Assembly (NCBI GenBank): GCA_963825585.1
Contig: CAWGTX010000009.1
Coordinates: forward strand, 1-64,000
Reading direction: 5' to 3'
Length of the DNA: 64,000 nt
From: JAOUGY01 sp963825585
GTDB lineage: Bacteria > Actinomycetota > Acidimicrobiia > Spongiisociales > ZC4RG35
Below the pieces are notes generated by a model, which saw only the letters and a program-made list of their open reading frames with translations, did no database searches and was not told the origin of the DNA. Below are positions 17,630-25,257 of the stretch, piece by piece (positions within the stretch are counted from its first letter, which is position 1; each line of letters starts with the position of its first letter). The position numbers and the translations under genes are program-made.

Positions 17630-17850
17630 CACATGCCCTTTCTGCCGGCGACCGGAGCCGTGGCGGGCAAGCCTGATTCGGGTCGATGTGCTCTCGCCTC
17701 TTTCGAGCCACGCCACAGCCGAGAACACCAACCGGCAGACACTTCGATAGAAAGCCAACCCGTAGGGGCGGCAGGCACTTCAAGAGCCAACCGGCCGGCG
17801 CCTCGACGTTACGGGAATACCCCGCAACGCGCCCCCAGTCTCAATCAGGC
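17630..17850 (-). ncRNA. candidate bridge RNA region of the IS110 element
   Basis: In IS110-group elements the noncoding end upstream of the transposase encodes a structured bridge RNA whose loops pair with donor and target DNA. Here about 220 bp upstream of the start has no gene of its own and contains an imperfect direct repeat (17734-17760 and 17770-17792). The placement is by analogy; structure and ends were not determined. Confidence 0.35.
17734..17792. repeat. imperfect direct repeat upstream of the IS110 transposase
   Basis: GGCAGACACTTC with AAAGCCAACC (17734-17760) is followed by GGCAGGCACTTC with AGAGCCAACC (17770-17792). The second copy lacks 4 bp in the middle. Confidence 0.65.
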
Positions 17851-18010
17851 ACCCTTGCGCTCGCGGGGGACGATTGGGGTTGGCGGGTTTGTCACGCTGT
17901 GTAGTGAGCCGCTGGTGGTCGTGTAGATCGGTTCTTCCCACTGGATGGGACGACCAGATGACGCCGACGGCGGGACCTCGCTGGCGGAGCGGTTGACTGC
18001 CAAGAGTGGA

Positions 18011-18406
18011 TCAGGTGAGCTCGGAGATCTCGAACAGGTGCCCGTCCGGGTCGCGAAAGAACGCACGCGTCTCGCCGTCGCGGACGTGCGGTACGGCCAG
18101 GAACTCGGCGCCACGACCCGACAGCAGCTCGTAGAGCCCCATGCAGTCGTCAACTCGGAAGATCAGCTGCGCGGACGGACGGTCAGGATCAGCGGGTGGA
18201 GCGAGCGTCACGTCCGGCTTTCCCTCGTCGGGACCCCCACCGGTCACAAGGAGGATCCAACTGCCCAGCAGTTCGAGAACGACCGACGTTCCGCCGTACT
18301 CACCGAACAACTGAGCATCGAAAACGTTCATGTACCAGTCGCGGCTGCGTTCGACATCCGACACGACCAGCATGTGAGTGAGCGCTGACGACTCGAACCG
18401 TTGCAT
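18011..18406 (-). CDS. VOC-family (glyoxalase/bleomycin resistance) protein
   Basis: 131 residues, one beta-alpha-beta-beta-beta pair: ALTHMLVVSDVERSRDWYMN at the start, SVVLELLGSWILLVTGGG in the middle, AQLIFRVDDCMGLYELL, and the end RAFFRDPDGHLFEISEL. The ending DPDGHxxEIxE gives the last metal-ligand Glu; His in THMLVV is the usual first ligand. Substrate cannot be told; the fold covers dioxygenases, isomerases and antibiotic-binding proteins. It lies just upstream of the IS110 element inside the island. Confidence 0.88.
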   Translation of the reverse strand: MQRFESSALTHMLVVSDVERSRDWYMNVFDAQLFGEYGGTSVVLELLGSWILLVTGGGPDEGKPDVTLAPPADPDRPSAQLIFRVDDCMGLYELLSGRGAEFLAVPHVRDGETRAFFRDPDGHLFEISELT

Positions 18407-18616
18407 TGATCGAAAGGTAGCGAACCGGCGACCCGAGCGTCGCGCAATGCCGACGGCGGCCAGTCGGTCACGTGGTTGCGTTCCGACTCATCGACGCCCG
18501 CGCTGATGGCGTCGGCCACCGACTGCTCGCCTCGTGCCTTCAGTCAGTGGCCGTGTTCAACTCGTCCGAACGCTCGGACGTACGGTTGGCGGCCGTCGCC
18601 TCCGGAACAGATCTCA
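18407..18616. other. gap upstream of the VOC gene
   Basis: No gene seen. It should contain the promoter of the minus-strand VOC gene that starts at 18406. Confidence 0.4.
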
Positions 18617-18930
18617 GCTACGTGCCGGGGCCGCCGCCTCCCTCGGGTGACAGCGCCGCGATCGTGAGCTCTCCATCGGCCACCTTCACTTCGTAGGACA
18701 GCTTCAGGCCGCTTCGGACCCCCTCTGACACGGCCAGGCCCTCATCGGTCAGGGTCTGTGCGACAGCGCCGGCGGGCTCGGGGGGATCGAGCGGAGTGGG
18801 CGAACAGGAAAGACTGCTTGCGCTCGGTCGTCGGCCGTGTAGATGACGGCTTCCGTGGTGCCGCCTGCCCGGCCGTCCAGCCGATGGTCTCTACAAGCTC
18901 GATGAACTCGGGATAGTCACACAGCGGGCC
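18617..18930 (-). pseudogene. decayed gene, C-terminal part, unidentified
   Basis: Protein-like stretches occur in successive minus-strand frames: CDYPEFIELVETIGWTAGQ, then GGTTEAVIYTADDRAQAVF, then VAQTLTDEGLAVSEGVRSG with LKLSYEVKVADGELTIAAL before a stop. Joined, they read like the end of one protein with two frameshifts. No family recognised. It abuts the integrase fragment, so the junction at about 18930 is probably a deletion end. Confidence 0.45.
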
Positions 18931-18937
18931 CTCTAGG

Positions 18938-19282
18938 GGCCTCCGAATCCACGACCTCCGCCACACCGCCGCCGCCCTCCTGATCTCGAAGGGCGCGCAC
19001 CCCGAGGCGATCAAGCACCACCTCGGGCACTCCTCGATCGTGGTGACGATGGACGTCTACGGACACCTGTTCCCGTCCGAAGCGGAGAGCCTCGCCCAGG
19101 CCCTCGACGATCTCTACGCGCAAAACCAGACGGACAAACGACAGACAAGACCGGGCAAGCCAGGAAATCGCGAAAAGGGCAAGCACCCAGAATCCCAGAT
19201 GGCGCTTGACATTTCGCCGGTGGGCCCCGTGGGACTCGAACCCACAACCAACGGGTTAAAAGCCCGGTGCTCTGCCAATTGA
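18938..19282 (+). pseudogene. tyrosine recombinase (phage-type integrase), C-terminal fragment
   Basis: The frame reads GLRIHDLRHTAAALLISKGA, then HPEAIKHHLGHSSIVVTMD and VYGHLFPSEAESLAQALDDL. This includes the catalytic HxxR (HDLRH), the HLGH histidine and the nucleophile tyrosine in DVYGH. There is no start: a stop lies at 18914 in frame, and the arm-binding, core-binding and first Arg regions are missing. The frame runs on into the tRNA-Lys gene before stopping, as is usual for integrases whose att site overlaps the tRNA 3' end. Confidence 0.85.
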
Positions 19283-19293
19283 GCTAGAGGCCC
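19221..19293 (-). tRNA. tRNA-Lys (anticodon TTT)
   Basis: 73 nt on the minus strand. Acceptor stem GGGCCTC pairs with GGGGCCC (one G-T pair), the D-arm begins TAGCTCAATTGGCAGAGC, the anticodon loop is CTTTTAA (TTT, lysine), and the T-arm is GTGGGTTCGAGTCCCAC. The CCA end is not encoded (CCG follows). The first anticodon-stem pair is a C-T mismatch. Its 3' end is the attachment site for the neighbouring recombinase fragment. Confidence 0.93.
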
Positions 19294-19353
19294 GGGTGGT
19301 GCCCGGGGGCACGGGTGAGACTACACCCGGCTGGGGGACGCTACCTTGCCGGG

Positions 19354-20535
19354 ATGGCGACCCCCGGCAAGTTTCTTGTGCGTTCGCTCGCCGTCTCGGT
19401 CTACATCCCCAACCTGCTGTATGCGATCGGGCAGGGGGCGGTGGTGCCGGTCATCGCCCTGCTCGCCCTGGACCTGGGGGCGACTCCGGCGATCGCCGGG
19501 GTCATCGTGGCCCTGAAGGGACTCGGCACGGCGTTGTTCGACGCCCCGGCAGGGGTGCTGGTGGCGCGCATCGGGGAACGCAACGCCATGGTGGCCGCCA
19601 CCGTCACGTTGGCGTTGGCGGCGGGGGCGATCGCCGCCGGGCCGAACATCTGGGTCTATGGCGGGCTGGTCATCGTGCTGGGGGCCGGGTCGGCGGTGTG
19701 GACGCTCGCCCGCATCGCTTACGCCATGGAGGCATCGCCCACCGGTCACCGCGGACGCGTGATGTCGACCATGGGCGGATTCACACGGATCGGGCTCACC
19801 ATCGGGCCGTTCCTCGGCGCCGCCGCCACCCTGGTGGTCGGGCTGGCCGGGCCCTTCATCGTCCAAGCCGTGCTCGGCGTGATCGCCACGGCGACGCTGT
19901 CGCTCACGAACAGTGTGGTGCCAGAACCGGAGAGCCGCAGGCACGTGCCGTTGCGGCGGGTGCTGGTCGACCATCGACGGGTGTTCGCCACCGCCGGTGC
20001 CGCCATGGTGTGCGTCGAGGCGATCCGGGCGTCGCGGCAGGTGATCATCCCGCTGTGGGGGGACCAGATCGGCATGACCGCCGGCCAGATCTCGGTGATC
20101 TTCGGCATCTCGGCGGCGATGGAGGTGGTTGCCTTCTACCCGGTAGGTGTGCTCATGGACCGCAAGGGACGCAAGTGGGCGTCGGTGCCGTCGGTGTCCC
20201 TGCTGGCTCTCGGCGTCGGCGCCATACCCCTCACCTCCACCGCCGTCACGCTCACCGTGGTGGGCATCCTCATCGGTCTCGCCAACGGCATGGGTGCCGG
20301 TCTGAACATGACACTCAGCTCGGACTTCGCACCGCCTGAAGCCCGCAGCGAGTTCATCGGACTGTGGCGACTGGTCGGAGACCTGGGCACCATGGGTGGA
20401 CCTATGGTGGTTGCGGGGCTCACCTCGATCGCCACCCTCGGTGCCTCGGCGTTCGGGATGGCCTTCGTGGGAGCGGCGGGGGCCGCGCTCCTGTGGCTGG
20501 TGGTTCCGGAGACGAGAGTGAAGGATGATCCGTGA
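19354..20535 (+). CDS. MFS transporter
   Basis: 393 residues from the ATG at 19354. Twelve hydrophobic segments in two halves. The loop between helices 2 and 3 (DAPAGVLVARIGERNAM) is the MFS motif A, repeated at the second half as YPVGVLMDRKGRKWAS. The central loop (VPEPESRRHVPLRRVLVDHR) is short. It resembles drug:proton exporters of the DHA1 type. Its stop overlaps the GTG of the methyltransferase gene (GTGA), so the two are coupled; an exporter plus a methyltransferase suggests handling of a small toxic compound, but the substrate is unknown. Confidence 0.9.
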   Translation: MATPGKFLVRSLAVSVYIPNLLYAIGQGAVVPVIALLALDLGATPAIAGVIVALKGLGTALFDAPAGVLVARIGERNAMVAATVTLALAAGAIAAGPNIWVYGGLVIVLGAGSAVWTLARIAYAMEASPTGHRGRVMSTMGGFTRIGLTIGPFLGAAATLVVGLAGPFIVQAVLGVIATATLSLTNSVVPEPESRRHVPLRRVLVDHRRVFATAGAAMVCVEAIRASRQVIIPLWGDQIGMTAGQISVIFGISAAMEVVAFYPVGVLMDRKGRKWASVPSVSLLALGVGAIPLTSTAVTLTVVGILIGLANGMGAGLNMTLSSDFAPPEARSEFIGLWRLVGDLGTMGGPMVVAGLTSIATLGASAFGMAFVGAAGAALLWLVVPETRVKDDP

Positions 20536-21230
20536 CTGATTCGGTGCTGGCCGGACAGATCGAGTACTACCGGGCCCGCGCCGCCGAGTACGACTCCTGG
20601 TTCAACCGAACCGGTCGCTACGACAAGGGTGCGACGGTGAACCAGGCCTGGTTCGACGAGGCGGCGTCGGTGCGGGCCGAGCTCGCCACCGTGCCTCTCG
20701 ACGCCGCCGACGTTCTGGAACTGGCACCCGGCACCGGCATCTGGACAGAACAGCTCGCACGCACTGCCCGGCAGGTGACGGCGGTGGATGCCTCGCCCGA
20801 GATGATCGCCATCAATCGGGCCAGACTCGGCGTCGCCGCCGGGAAGGTCGAGTACCTCATCGCCGATCTGTTCGCCTGGGAGCCGGGACGGACCTACGAC
20901 GCAGTGGTGTTCTGTTTCTGGATCAGCCACATCCCCGAACGGCTGCTCGACGGATTCCTCGCCAGGGTGAGCCGGGCGCTTCGTTCCGGAGGCTGGGTGT
21001 TCTTCCTCGACGCCCAGCGCGAACCGGCGTCACAGGCGGTCGACCACACCCTTCCCGCCGAGGACAGCGAAGTCATGACCCGGCGTCTCGACGACGGCCG
21101 CGAGTTCAGCATCGTCAAGAACTTCTGGGAGCCCGCAGATCTCGAACGGCGCTGCTCGGCAGTCGGTCTGGACGTAGAGGTCAGGACGACGGAGCGGTTC
21201 TTCATGTACGGCGCAGGCAGGAGGAGCTAG
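20532..21230 (+). CDS. class I SAM-dependent methyltransferase
   Basis: 232 residues. SAM-binding motif I is VLELAPGTGIWTEQLA, motif post-I is VTAVDASPEMIAIN, and motif II is YDAVVFCFWISHIPE, with RALRSGGWVFFLDAQ as motif III. The ELAPGTG form of motif I and the small C-terminal sheet fit the Methyltransf_25 group. The start GTG overlaps the MFS gene's stop. Acceptor substrate unknown. Its last codons run into a heptad repeat array. Confidence 0.9.
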   Translation: MTDSVLAGQIEYYRARAAEYDSWFNRTGRYDKGATVNQAWFDEAASVRAELATVPLDAADVLELAPGTGIWTEQLARTARQVTAVDASPEMIAINRARLGVAAGKVEYLIADLFAWEPGRTYDAVVFCFWISHIPERLLDGFLARVSRALRSGGWVFFLDAQREPASQAVDHTLPAEDSEVMTRRLDDGREFSIVKNFWEPADLERRCSAVGLDVEVRTTERFFMYGAGRRS

Positions 21231-21318
21231 GAGCGAGGAGCCGGAACGCAGAACGCAGAATGCCAACCTCGAATTTCTCCCCCTCTGCCCTCCTCCCCCT
21301 TCCTCCCTCCCCTTCCTC
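21221..21318. repeat. heptad repeat array (14 units) between convergent genes
   Basis: 98 bp read as 14 units of 7 bp in one register. The first half is purine-rich (GAGGAGC, TAGGAGC, GAGGAGC, CGGAACG, CAGAACG, CAGAATG) and the second is pyrimidine-rich (TCCTCCC, CTTCCTC, TTCCTCG). The arms can pair imperfectly, so the array may serve as a bidirectional terminator. It overlaps the last codons of the methyltransferase and ends next to the stop of the SLC13 gene. Confidence 0.75.
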
Positions 21319-21319
21319 G

Positions 21320-22993
21320 CTACACCACCCCGAGAAGCTGCCAGATCCATGTCACGACCGTGACCAGCAGGATGACACCGACGATGTCGATTGCGATGCC
21401 GGTTCGGAAGATCTCGCGGGTGGTGAACAGCTTGGTGGAGTAGGCGATCATGGTGGGCGGGGTGCCGATCACCAGGGCGAAGTCGATCGACGAGGCGATC
21501 GCAACCACCACCACCAGCGTCACAGGGTTCACGCCCAGGATGGCGGCGAGGGGAATGGCGAGCGGGATCATCATCGCCGCCGTTGCCGTGTTGGAGGCCA
21601 CCGTTGTCAGCGCCAGGGTGGCGATGGCCACCACGCCCACTCCCACTGGGCCCGGAACCGACTCGAGGCCGGCAAGCCGCGTTGCGAGCCAATCGGACGT
21701 GCCGGTCTCCGTCAGGAACACCCCCAAGGCGAGGCCGCCGCCGAAGGTGAGGAGTGACGACCACGAGATGCGGGCCAGGTCATCGGCGTCGACCCGACGG
21801 ATCAGGGCGAGCGCCACCGCTCCCGCCAGCGCCACGATGCCGGTGTCGACCTCGTGCCAGATCTCGGTGAGCCAACCGACCATGACCGCTCCGAACACGG
21901 CCAGCACAGCCAGCTGGTGGCGGTCCATGTGGCCGGTGGCATGCAACTCGGCACGGGCAGCGTCCCTCACCCGAAGGAACGTGTCCGGATCGATCGACAC
22001 GTCCATCCGCCACCACAGGTACGCCGCCATGATCGGAAGGAGTACCACCACCAGAGGCACGCCGAAAGCAAACCAGTCGACGAAGGAGATCCGTTCTCCG
22101 GCAAACGACTCCAGGAACTCGATCGCCAACGGATTGGCCGGAGTACCGATCGCAGAACCCACCCCGCCCAGCGTGGCCGCATAGGCGATACCGAGCACCG
22201 CCCCCTTGCGGTATCCGGGGTGGGCGATGGGTGCGGTCACGCCCAGAGCGATCGGGACCATCACCGCGGCGGCCGCCGTGTTCGACATCCACATCGACAG
22301 AAACGCCGACACGGCCATCACCCCGAACAACAGCGTTGCGGGGGAGCGTCCGATGACAGTGACCAGCGACACAGCCGCCACCCGGTCGAGCCCCACCTTC
22401 TTCATCGCTTCGGCCATCAGGAACCCGCCGAAGAAGAGGGCGATGATCGGGTGGAAGAACGGCGCCAGCGCGTCGTCGGCGGAGCCGACGCCGAACGACA
22501 CCACCACGATCGGGATCACCAGCGAGGTCACGAACAACGGCACGGCCTCGGTGATCCACATCACCACCACGAAACCGAGGAGAGCCATGACCACCGCGGC
22601 GTCCGAGGGAGCCCGTCGACCCGCCTCGGACACGCCGGCGACCTCGTCGAAGCTCAGCACCGGAATTCGCTCGACACGGCCATCGGCCACCACCAACTCC
22701 ACGGTCACCGGTCGGTCGTTGCGCACGAGAGCGGTGAATCGACCCTGGAGCGGGATGCCCTCCGACAGCTCCACGGTTACCTGGCCCTGAGTCATGGTCC
22801 ACCGATCGGACGACCCGACCGGCACCGGCTGGTCGAGCACCACGCCGCCCGAGTCCGATACCACCAGGCGCCCCTGACCGGCCGGCCAATCGGCGGGAGC
22901 GAGCAGCCACCCGGCGACAGCGACCAGCGCAGCCACGATCAGTGGCTTCCACCGGACTGCATCACGCGCCGTGACCGTCGTCTGAGTCTCCAC
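21320..22993 (-). CDS. SLC13 (DASS) family anion transporter
   Basis: 557 residues from a GTG at 22993. After the first helix (LIVAALVAVAGWLL) comes an extracytoplasmic insert of about 100 residues (residues 35-135, beta-rich), then the DASS core. Both signature motifs are present: SNTAAAAVMVPIALG in the first half and SNTATAAMMIPLAIP in the second, each carrying the Ser-Asn-Thr substrate/sodium site. The motif GGFLMAEAMKKVGL also fits. Family substrates are dicarboxylates, citrate or sulfate with sodium. The insert between helix 1 and the core is not typical and may be an extra domain. Confidence 0.88.
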   Translation of the reverse strand: METQTTVTARDAVRWKPLIVAALVAVAGWLLAPADWPAGQGRLVVSDSGGVVLDQPVPVGSSDRWTMTQGQVTVELSEGIPLQGRFTALVRNDRPVTVELVVADGRVERIPVLSFDEVAGVSEAGRRAPSDAAVVMALLGFVVVMWITEAVPLFVTSLVIPIVVVSFGVGSADDALAPFFHPIIALFFGGFLMAEAMKKVGLDRVAAVSLVTVIGRSPATLLFGVMAVSAFLSMWMSNTAAAAVMVPIALGVTAPIAHPGYRKGAVLGIAYAATLGGVGSAIGTPANPLAIEFLESFAGERISFVDWFAFGVPLVVVLLPIMAAYLWWRMDVSIDPDTFLRVRDAARAELHATGHMDRHQLAVLAVFGAVMVGWLTEIWHEVDTGIVALAGAVALALIRRVDADDLARISWSSLLTFGGGLALGVFLTETGTSDWLATRLAGLESVPGPVGVGVVAIATLALTTVASNTATAAMMIPLAIPLAAILGVNPVTLVVVVAIASSIDFALVIGTPPTMIAYSTKLFTTREIFRTGIAIDIVGVILLVTVVTWIWQLLGVV

Positions 22994-23075
22994 TGCCCCA
23001 GCCTGCCAACCGCGCCGGTGACGTGCCAGGGCACAAAGCCGCCGGGTTGGGCCAGGAGTCCCCGACGGGAACACG

Positions 23076-23286
23076 ATGGCCCCACTCCCAGGTGAAACAT
23101 CGGAACAGCATGTCGAATTCGCCACCGGCTCCACCATCCGTGTGCTGAGGCGGGGAAGCGGTCCCGCCCTGGTGATCGCTCCCGGCTGGACGTGCTCCAC
23201 CGACGTCTTCACCCATCAGCTCGCCGGGCTCGCCGACAGCCACGAGGTCGTCGCCTACGACCCGCGCGGGCGGCCGCTCAGTCGCC
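23076..23286 (+). pseudogene. alpha/beta hydrolase, truncated after the first two strands
   Basis: From the ATG at 23076 the frame gives VLRRGSGPALVIAPGWTCST, then DVFTHQLAGLADSHEVVAYD and PRG, the standard oxyanion loop and second strand of an alpha/beta hydrolase. The expected HGRS, the nucleophile elbow, acid and His are missing. The homology stops at about 23270, where a heptad-repeat segment begins, and the frame ends at 23405 in non-homologous sequence. About 65 of about 270 residues remain. Confidence 0.65.
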
Positions 23287-23314
23287 TGCGTGGTGCGTGT
23301 TGCGTCGGACGTTC
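23287..23314. repeat. heptad repeat segment
   Basis: Four units in register: TGCGTGG, TGCGTGT, TGCGTCG, GACGTTC. They match the module found at 27064, 39266 and 44623. The segment sits exactly where the truncated hydrolase loses homology. Confidence 0.75.
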
Positions 23315-23345
23315 CTGCGGGTCGGACCTCGAACGTGGGTACTGC

Positions 23346-24617
23346 TCACTCGAGAGCGTTCGTCTGAGCTATGTGTCCGAGCAGCCGTGCCGACGGCTTG
23401 GGTGAGCGCACCTGTGTGGCTCGGTCGACACCGATGAGGCCGAAGTGCATGCGGTAGCCGAGCGCCCACTCGAAGTTGTCGAATGCCGACCAGTGGATGT
23501 AGCCACGCAGCGGGACACCGTCGCTGATCACGTCGTGCAGCGCCGCCAGACCCTTCGTGATGAACTCGACCCGGTCGGCATCGTTGGTGGCGGCGATCCC
23601 GTGTTCGGTGACCACGAGGTCCTTGCCGGGCAACATCGCCGAAGCCCGACGTACCGTGGCGGCGATCGCCTCCGGACGGAACTCATACCCCATGTCGGTG
23701 CGGCGGATGGCTCCACCCCGCTGGGTGTTGGCGAAGTCGGTGGTGCGTGAGCGGATCAGGCGAGGCAGGAACGTCCGCCGTACCGGAGCCACCCCCACCA
23801 GGGCCTTGATGAGTGGTGCCGTCCAGCCGGGCGCATCGACCGGCACCCGGGTGTAGGTCTGGACACCGGCGAAGTCGTCCGGCCCGCACACCTCGAAGAA
23901 GACGTCCTCGTTGAACCTGCGCAGATACTCCATCAGCGGGCGGCCGGCCTCGGTGGCCTCGTACTCGGTCATCGCATGGGTGGCACCGACCTTGGCTTTC
24001 GGGCGCACCTCCTTGACGGCGTCCCGCCCGGCGACATGGCACAGCCTGAGTTCGTTGATGGCCCGATGCCAGGAGTCCATGTCGGTCGTCCCCGGCGGCC
24101 ATCCGAACGCCCCTAGGTACCCGCCCATCGCCAGTACGCCCGGCTCGTTGATGGTGCAGTACCAGTCGACCATGTCCTCCATCGCCGTCGCCACCGCCCG
24201 GCAGTACCGCTCGAACAGCACCGGCGCCTCCGGCGACAGGAACCCACCCTTGGCCGCGAACCAGCGGGGAATTGTGAAGTGGTGGAGCGTCACCATCGGC
24301 TCCATGCCGTGAGAGCGCACCGCCGCGACCACCGCCCGGTAATGGCGGAGCGCCTCGTTGTCGAAGACACCCTCCTCGGGTTCGATCCGCGCCCACTCCA
24401 CCGAGAACCGGTACACCCCGAAGCCGAGCTCCGCCAGCAGGGCGATGTCGTCGCGATATCGCGTGAACTGCTCGATGGCATCCCCGCTCGGCTCCGCCAC
24501 CGGTGAACCGGGTCGATGTTCCCACTCCCACCAGTCGGTGTTGGTGTTGCCTCCCTCCACCTGGTGAGCGGCGGTAGCGGTGCCCCACAAGAACCCATCG
24601 GGAAACTGGAGTGCCAT
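23346..24617 (-). CDS. glycoside hydrolase family 1 (beta-glucosidase-like)
   Basis: 423 residues from the ATG at 24617 (an ATG at 24635 adds six). GH1 hallmarks: N-terminal FPDGFLWGTATAAHQVEG, acid/base in WYCTINEPGVLAMGGY (NEP), and nucleophile in LVVTEHGIAATND, where the usual TENG is TEHG. The end WSAFDNFEWALGYRMHFGLI is the aglycone-loop motif. No signal peptide, so cytoplasmic. Shorter than most GH1 enzymes (440-480). Likely acts on beta-glucosides or related sugars; the His next to the nucleophile may shift specificity. Confidence 0.9.
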   Translation of the reverse strand: MALQFPDGFLWGTATAAHQVEGGNTNTDWWEWEHRPGSPVAEPSGDAIEQFTRYRDDIALLAELGFGVYRFSVEWARIEPEEGVFDNEALRHYRAVVAAVRSHGMEPMVTLHHFTIPRWFAAKGGFLSPEAPVLFERYCRAVATAMEDMVDWYCTINEPGVLAMGGYLGAFGWPPGTTDMDSWHRAINELRLCHVAGRDAVKEVRPKAKVGATHAMTEYEATEAGRPLMEYLRRFNEDVFFEVCGPDDFAGVQTYTRVPVDAPGWTAPLIKALVGVAPVRRTFLPRLIRSRTTDFANTQRGGAIRRTDMGYEFRPEAIAATVRRASAMLPGKDLVVTEHGIAATNDADRVEFITKGLAALHDVISDGVPLRGYIHWSAFDNFEWALGYRMHFGLIGVDRATQVRSPKPSARLLGHIAQTNALE

Positions 24618-24636
24618 GGAGCTGATGGTATCCATC

Positions 24637-24685
24637 GAGGAAGGCGAAGGAGGGAAGAGGGCAGGAAGGCGGAGGAGGGCAGAGG
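24637..24685. repeat. purine-rich heptad array (7 units)
   Basis: Seven units in register: GAGGAAG, GCGAAGG, AGGGAAG, AGGGCAG, GAAGGCG, GAGGAGG, GCAGAGG. It lies upstream of both the GH1 gene (minus) and the four-helix-bundle gene (plus) in their shared divergent promoter region. The complementary pyrimidine array is at 25085-25217. Confidence 0.65.
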
Positions 24686-24730
24686 TTCAAACCCCTTGCC
24701 ACGCTGCCCGGCAGACCGTATCTACTCATC

Positions 24731-25084
24731 GTGACGAAACGTTCCCTGGAGGTGGAAGATCTGGCAGGAGACCTCGCTGTGTTGATCCATGAGATGACCG
24801 CCCGATTCCCACCCGAACACAGATACGAACTGGCCAGGGACATCCGCCGCTCAGCGGTATCGGTCGGGTCGAACATCGCCGAAGGGCGGGGCCGGAAGAC
24901 AGGTGCCGAGTTCGCACGATCCCTCGACATCGCCCTCGGATCTGCTCGGGAGCTCGAGTTTCAACTGCGGGTCGCCAACCGGCTCGGATTCGGAACACCA
25001 GAGCACCACACACACGTGAACGATCTACTCAACCGGATCGTGGCCGTGTGCTTCTCCCTACGCCGATACGCCACTGCCCGGTGA
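24731..25084 (+). CDS. four-helix bundle protein (TIGR02436 / S23-like)
   Basis: 117 residues from a GTG. Four amphipathic helices with the family signature YELARDIRRSAVSVGSNIAE and GRGRKTGAEFARSLDIALGS, ending with VCFSLRRY. The family is best known from intervening sequences inside 23S rRNA genes of some bacteria, but free-standing copies like this one, far from any rRNA gene, are common. Function unknown; the positively charged face suggests nucleic-acid or protein binding. It is flanked by purine- and pyrimidine-rich repeat arrays. Confidence 0.9.
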   Translation: MTKRSLEVEDLAGDLAVLIHEMTARFPPEHRYELARDIRRSAVSVGSNIAEGRGRKTGAEFARSLDIALGSARELEFQLRVANRLGFGTPEHHTHVNDLLNRIVAVCFSLRRYATAR

Positions 25085-25217
25085 CCTCCGCCCCTCCACC
25101 CTCTGCCCTCAGCCTTGGCCTCCGCCCTCCTCCGCCTTCCTCTGCCCTCTCCTCCGCCTTCCTCCCCAGGCCTTCCTCTGCCTTCCTCTGCCCTCCTCTG
25201 CCTTCCTCTGCCTTCCG
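25085..25217. repeat. pyrimidine-rich tandem repeat tract
   Basis: About 130 bp of almost pure C/T on the plus strand. The first part shows 7-bp units (CCCTCCA, CCCTCTG, CCCTCAG); the end shows four near-perfect 10-bp units CCTTCCTCTG (25171-25210). It lies between the four-helix-bundle gene and the endonuclease-polymerase gene. Long one-strand C/T tracts can adopt triplex structure; this is inference. Confidence 0.75.
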
Positions 25218-25257
25218 GTCAGAGGCGCAGGGTCCGGCTCCACGGCACAATGGCTTC

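Larger units (their letters stand above)
6952..19293. mobile_element. putative tRNA-Lys genomic island, decayed
   Basis: The right boundary is an intact tRNA-Lys gene on the minus strand whose 3' end points into the region; the left boundary is the diverged 3'-half copy at 6952. A C-terminal tyrosine recombinase piece lies directly beside the tRNA, the standard layout for a tRNA-targeting integrative element. The content is accessory: toxin-antitoxin genes, XRE regulator, IS110 transposase and several broken genes. The integrase is truncated, so the island should no longer move by itself. The bounds are inferred, not proven. Confidence 0.5.

Noticed and set aside
16604..17758. Longer transposase starting at 17758
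   Set aside because: The extra 43 residues are Arg/Ser-rich without similarity, and the RuvC-like strand normally begins a few residues after the Met at 17629.
21854..23095. 413-residue plus-strand frame antisense to the SLC13 gene
   Set aside because: His/Arg-rich shadow; the minus-strand transporter has both SNT motifs.
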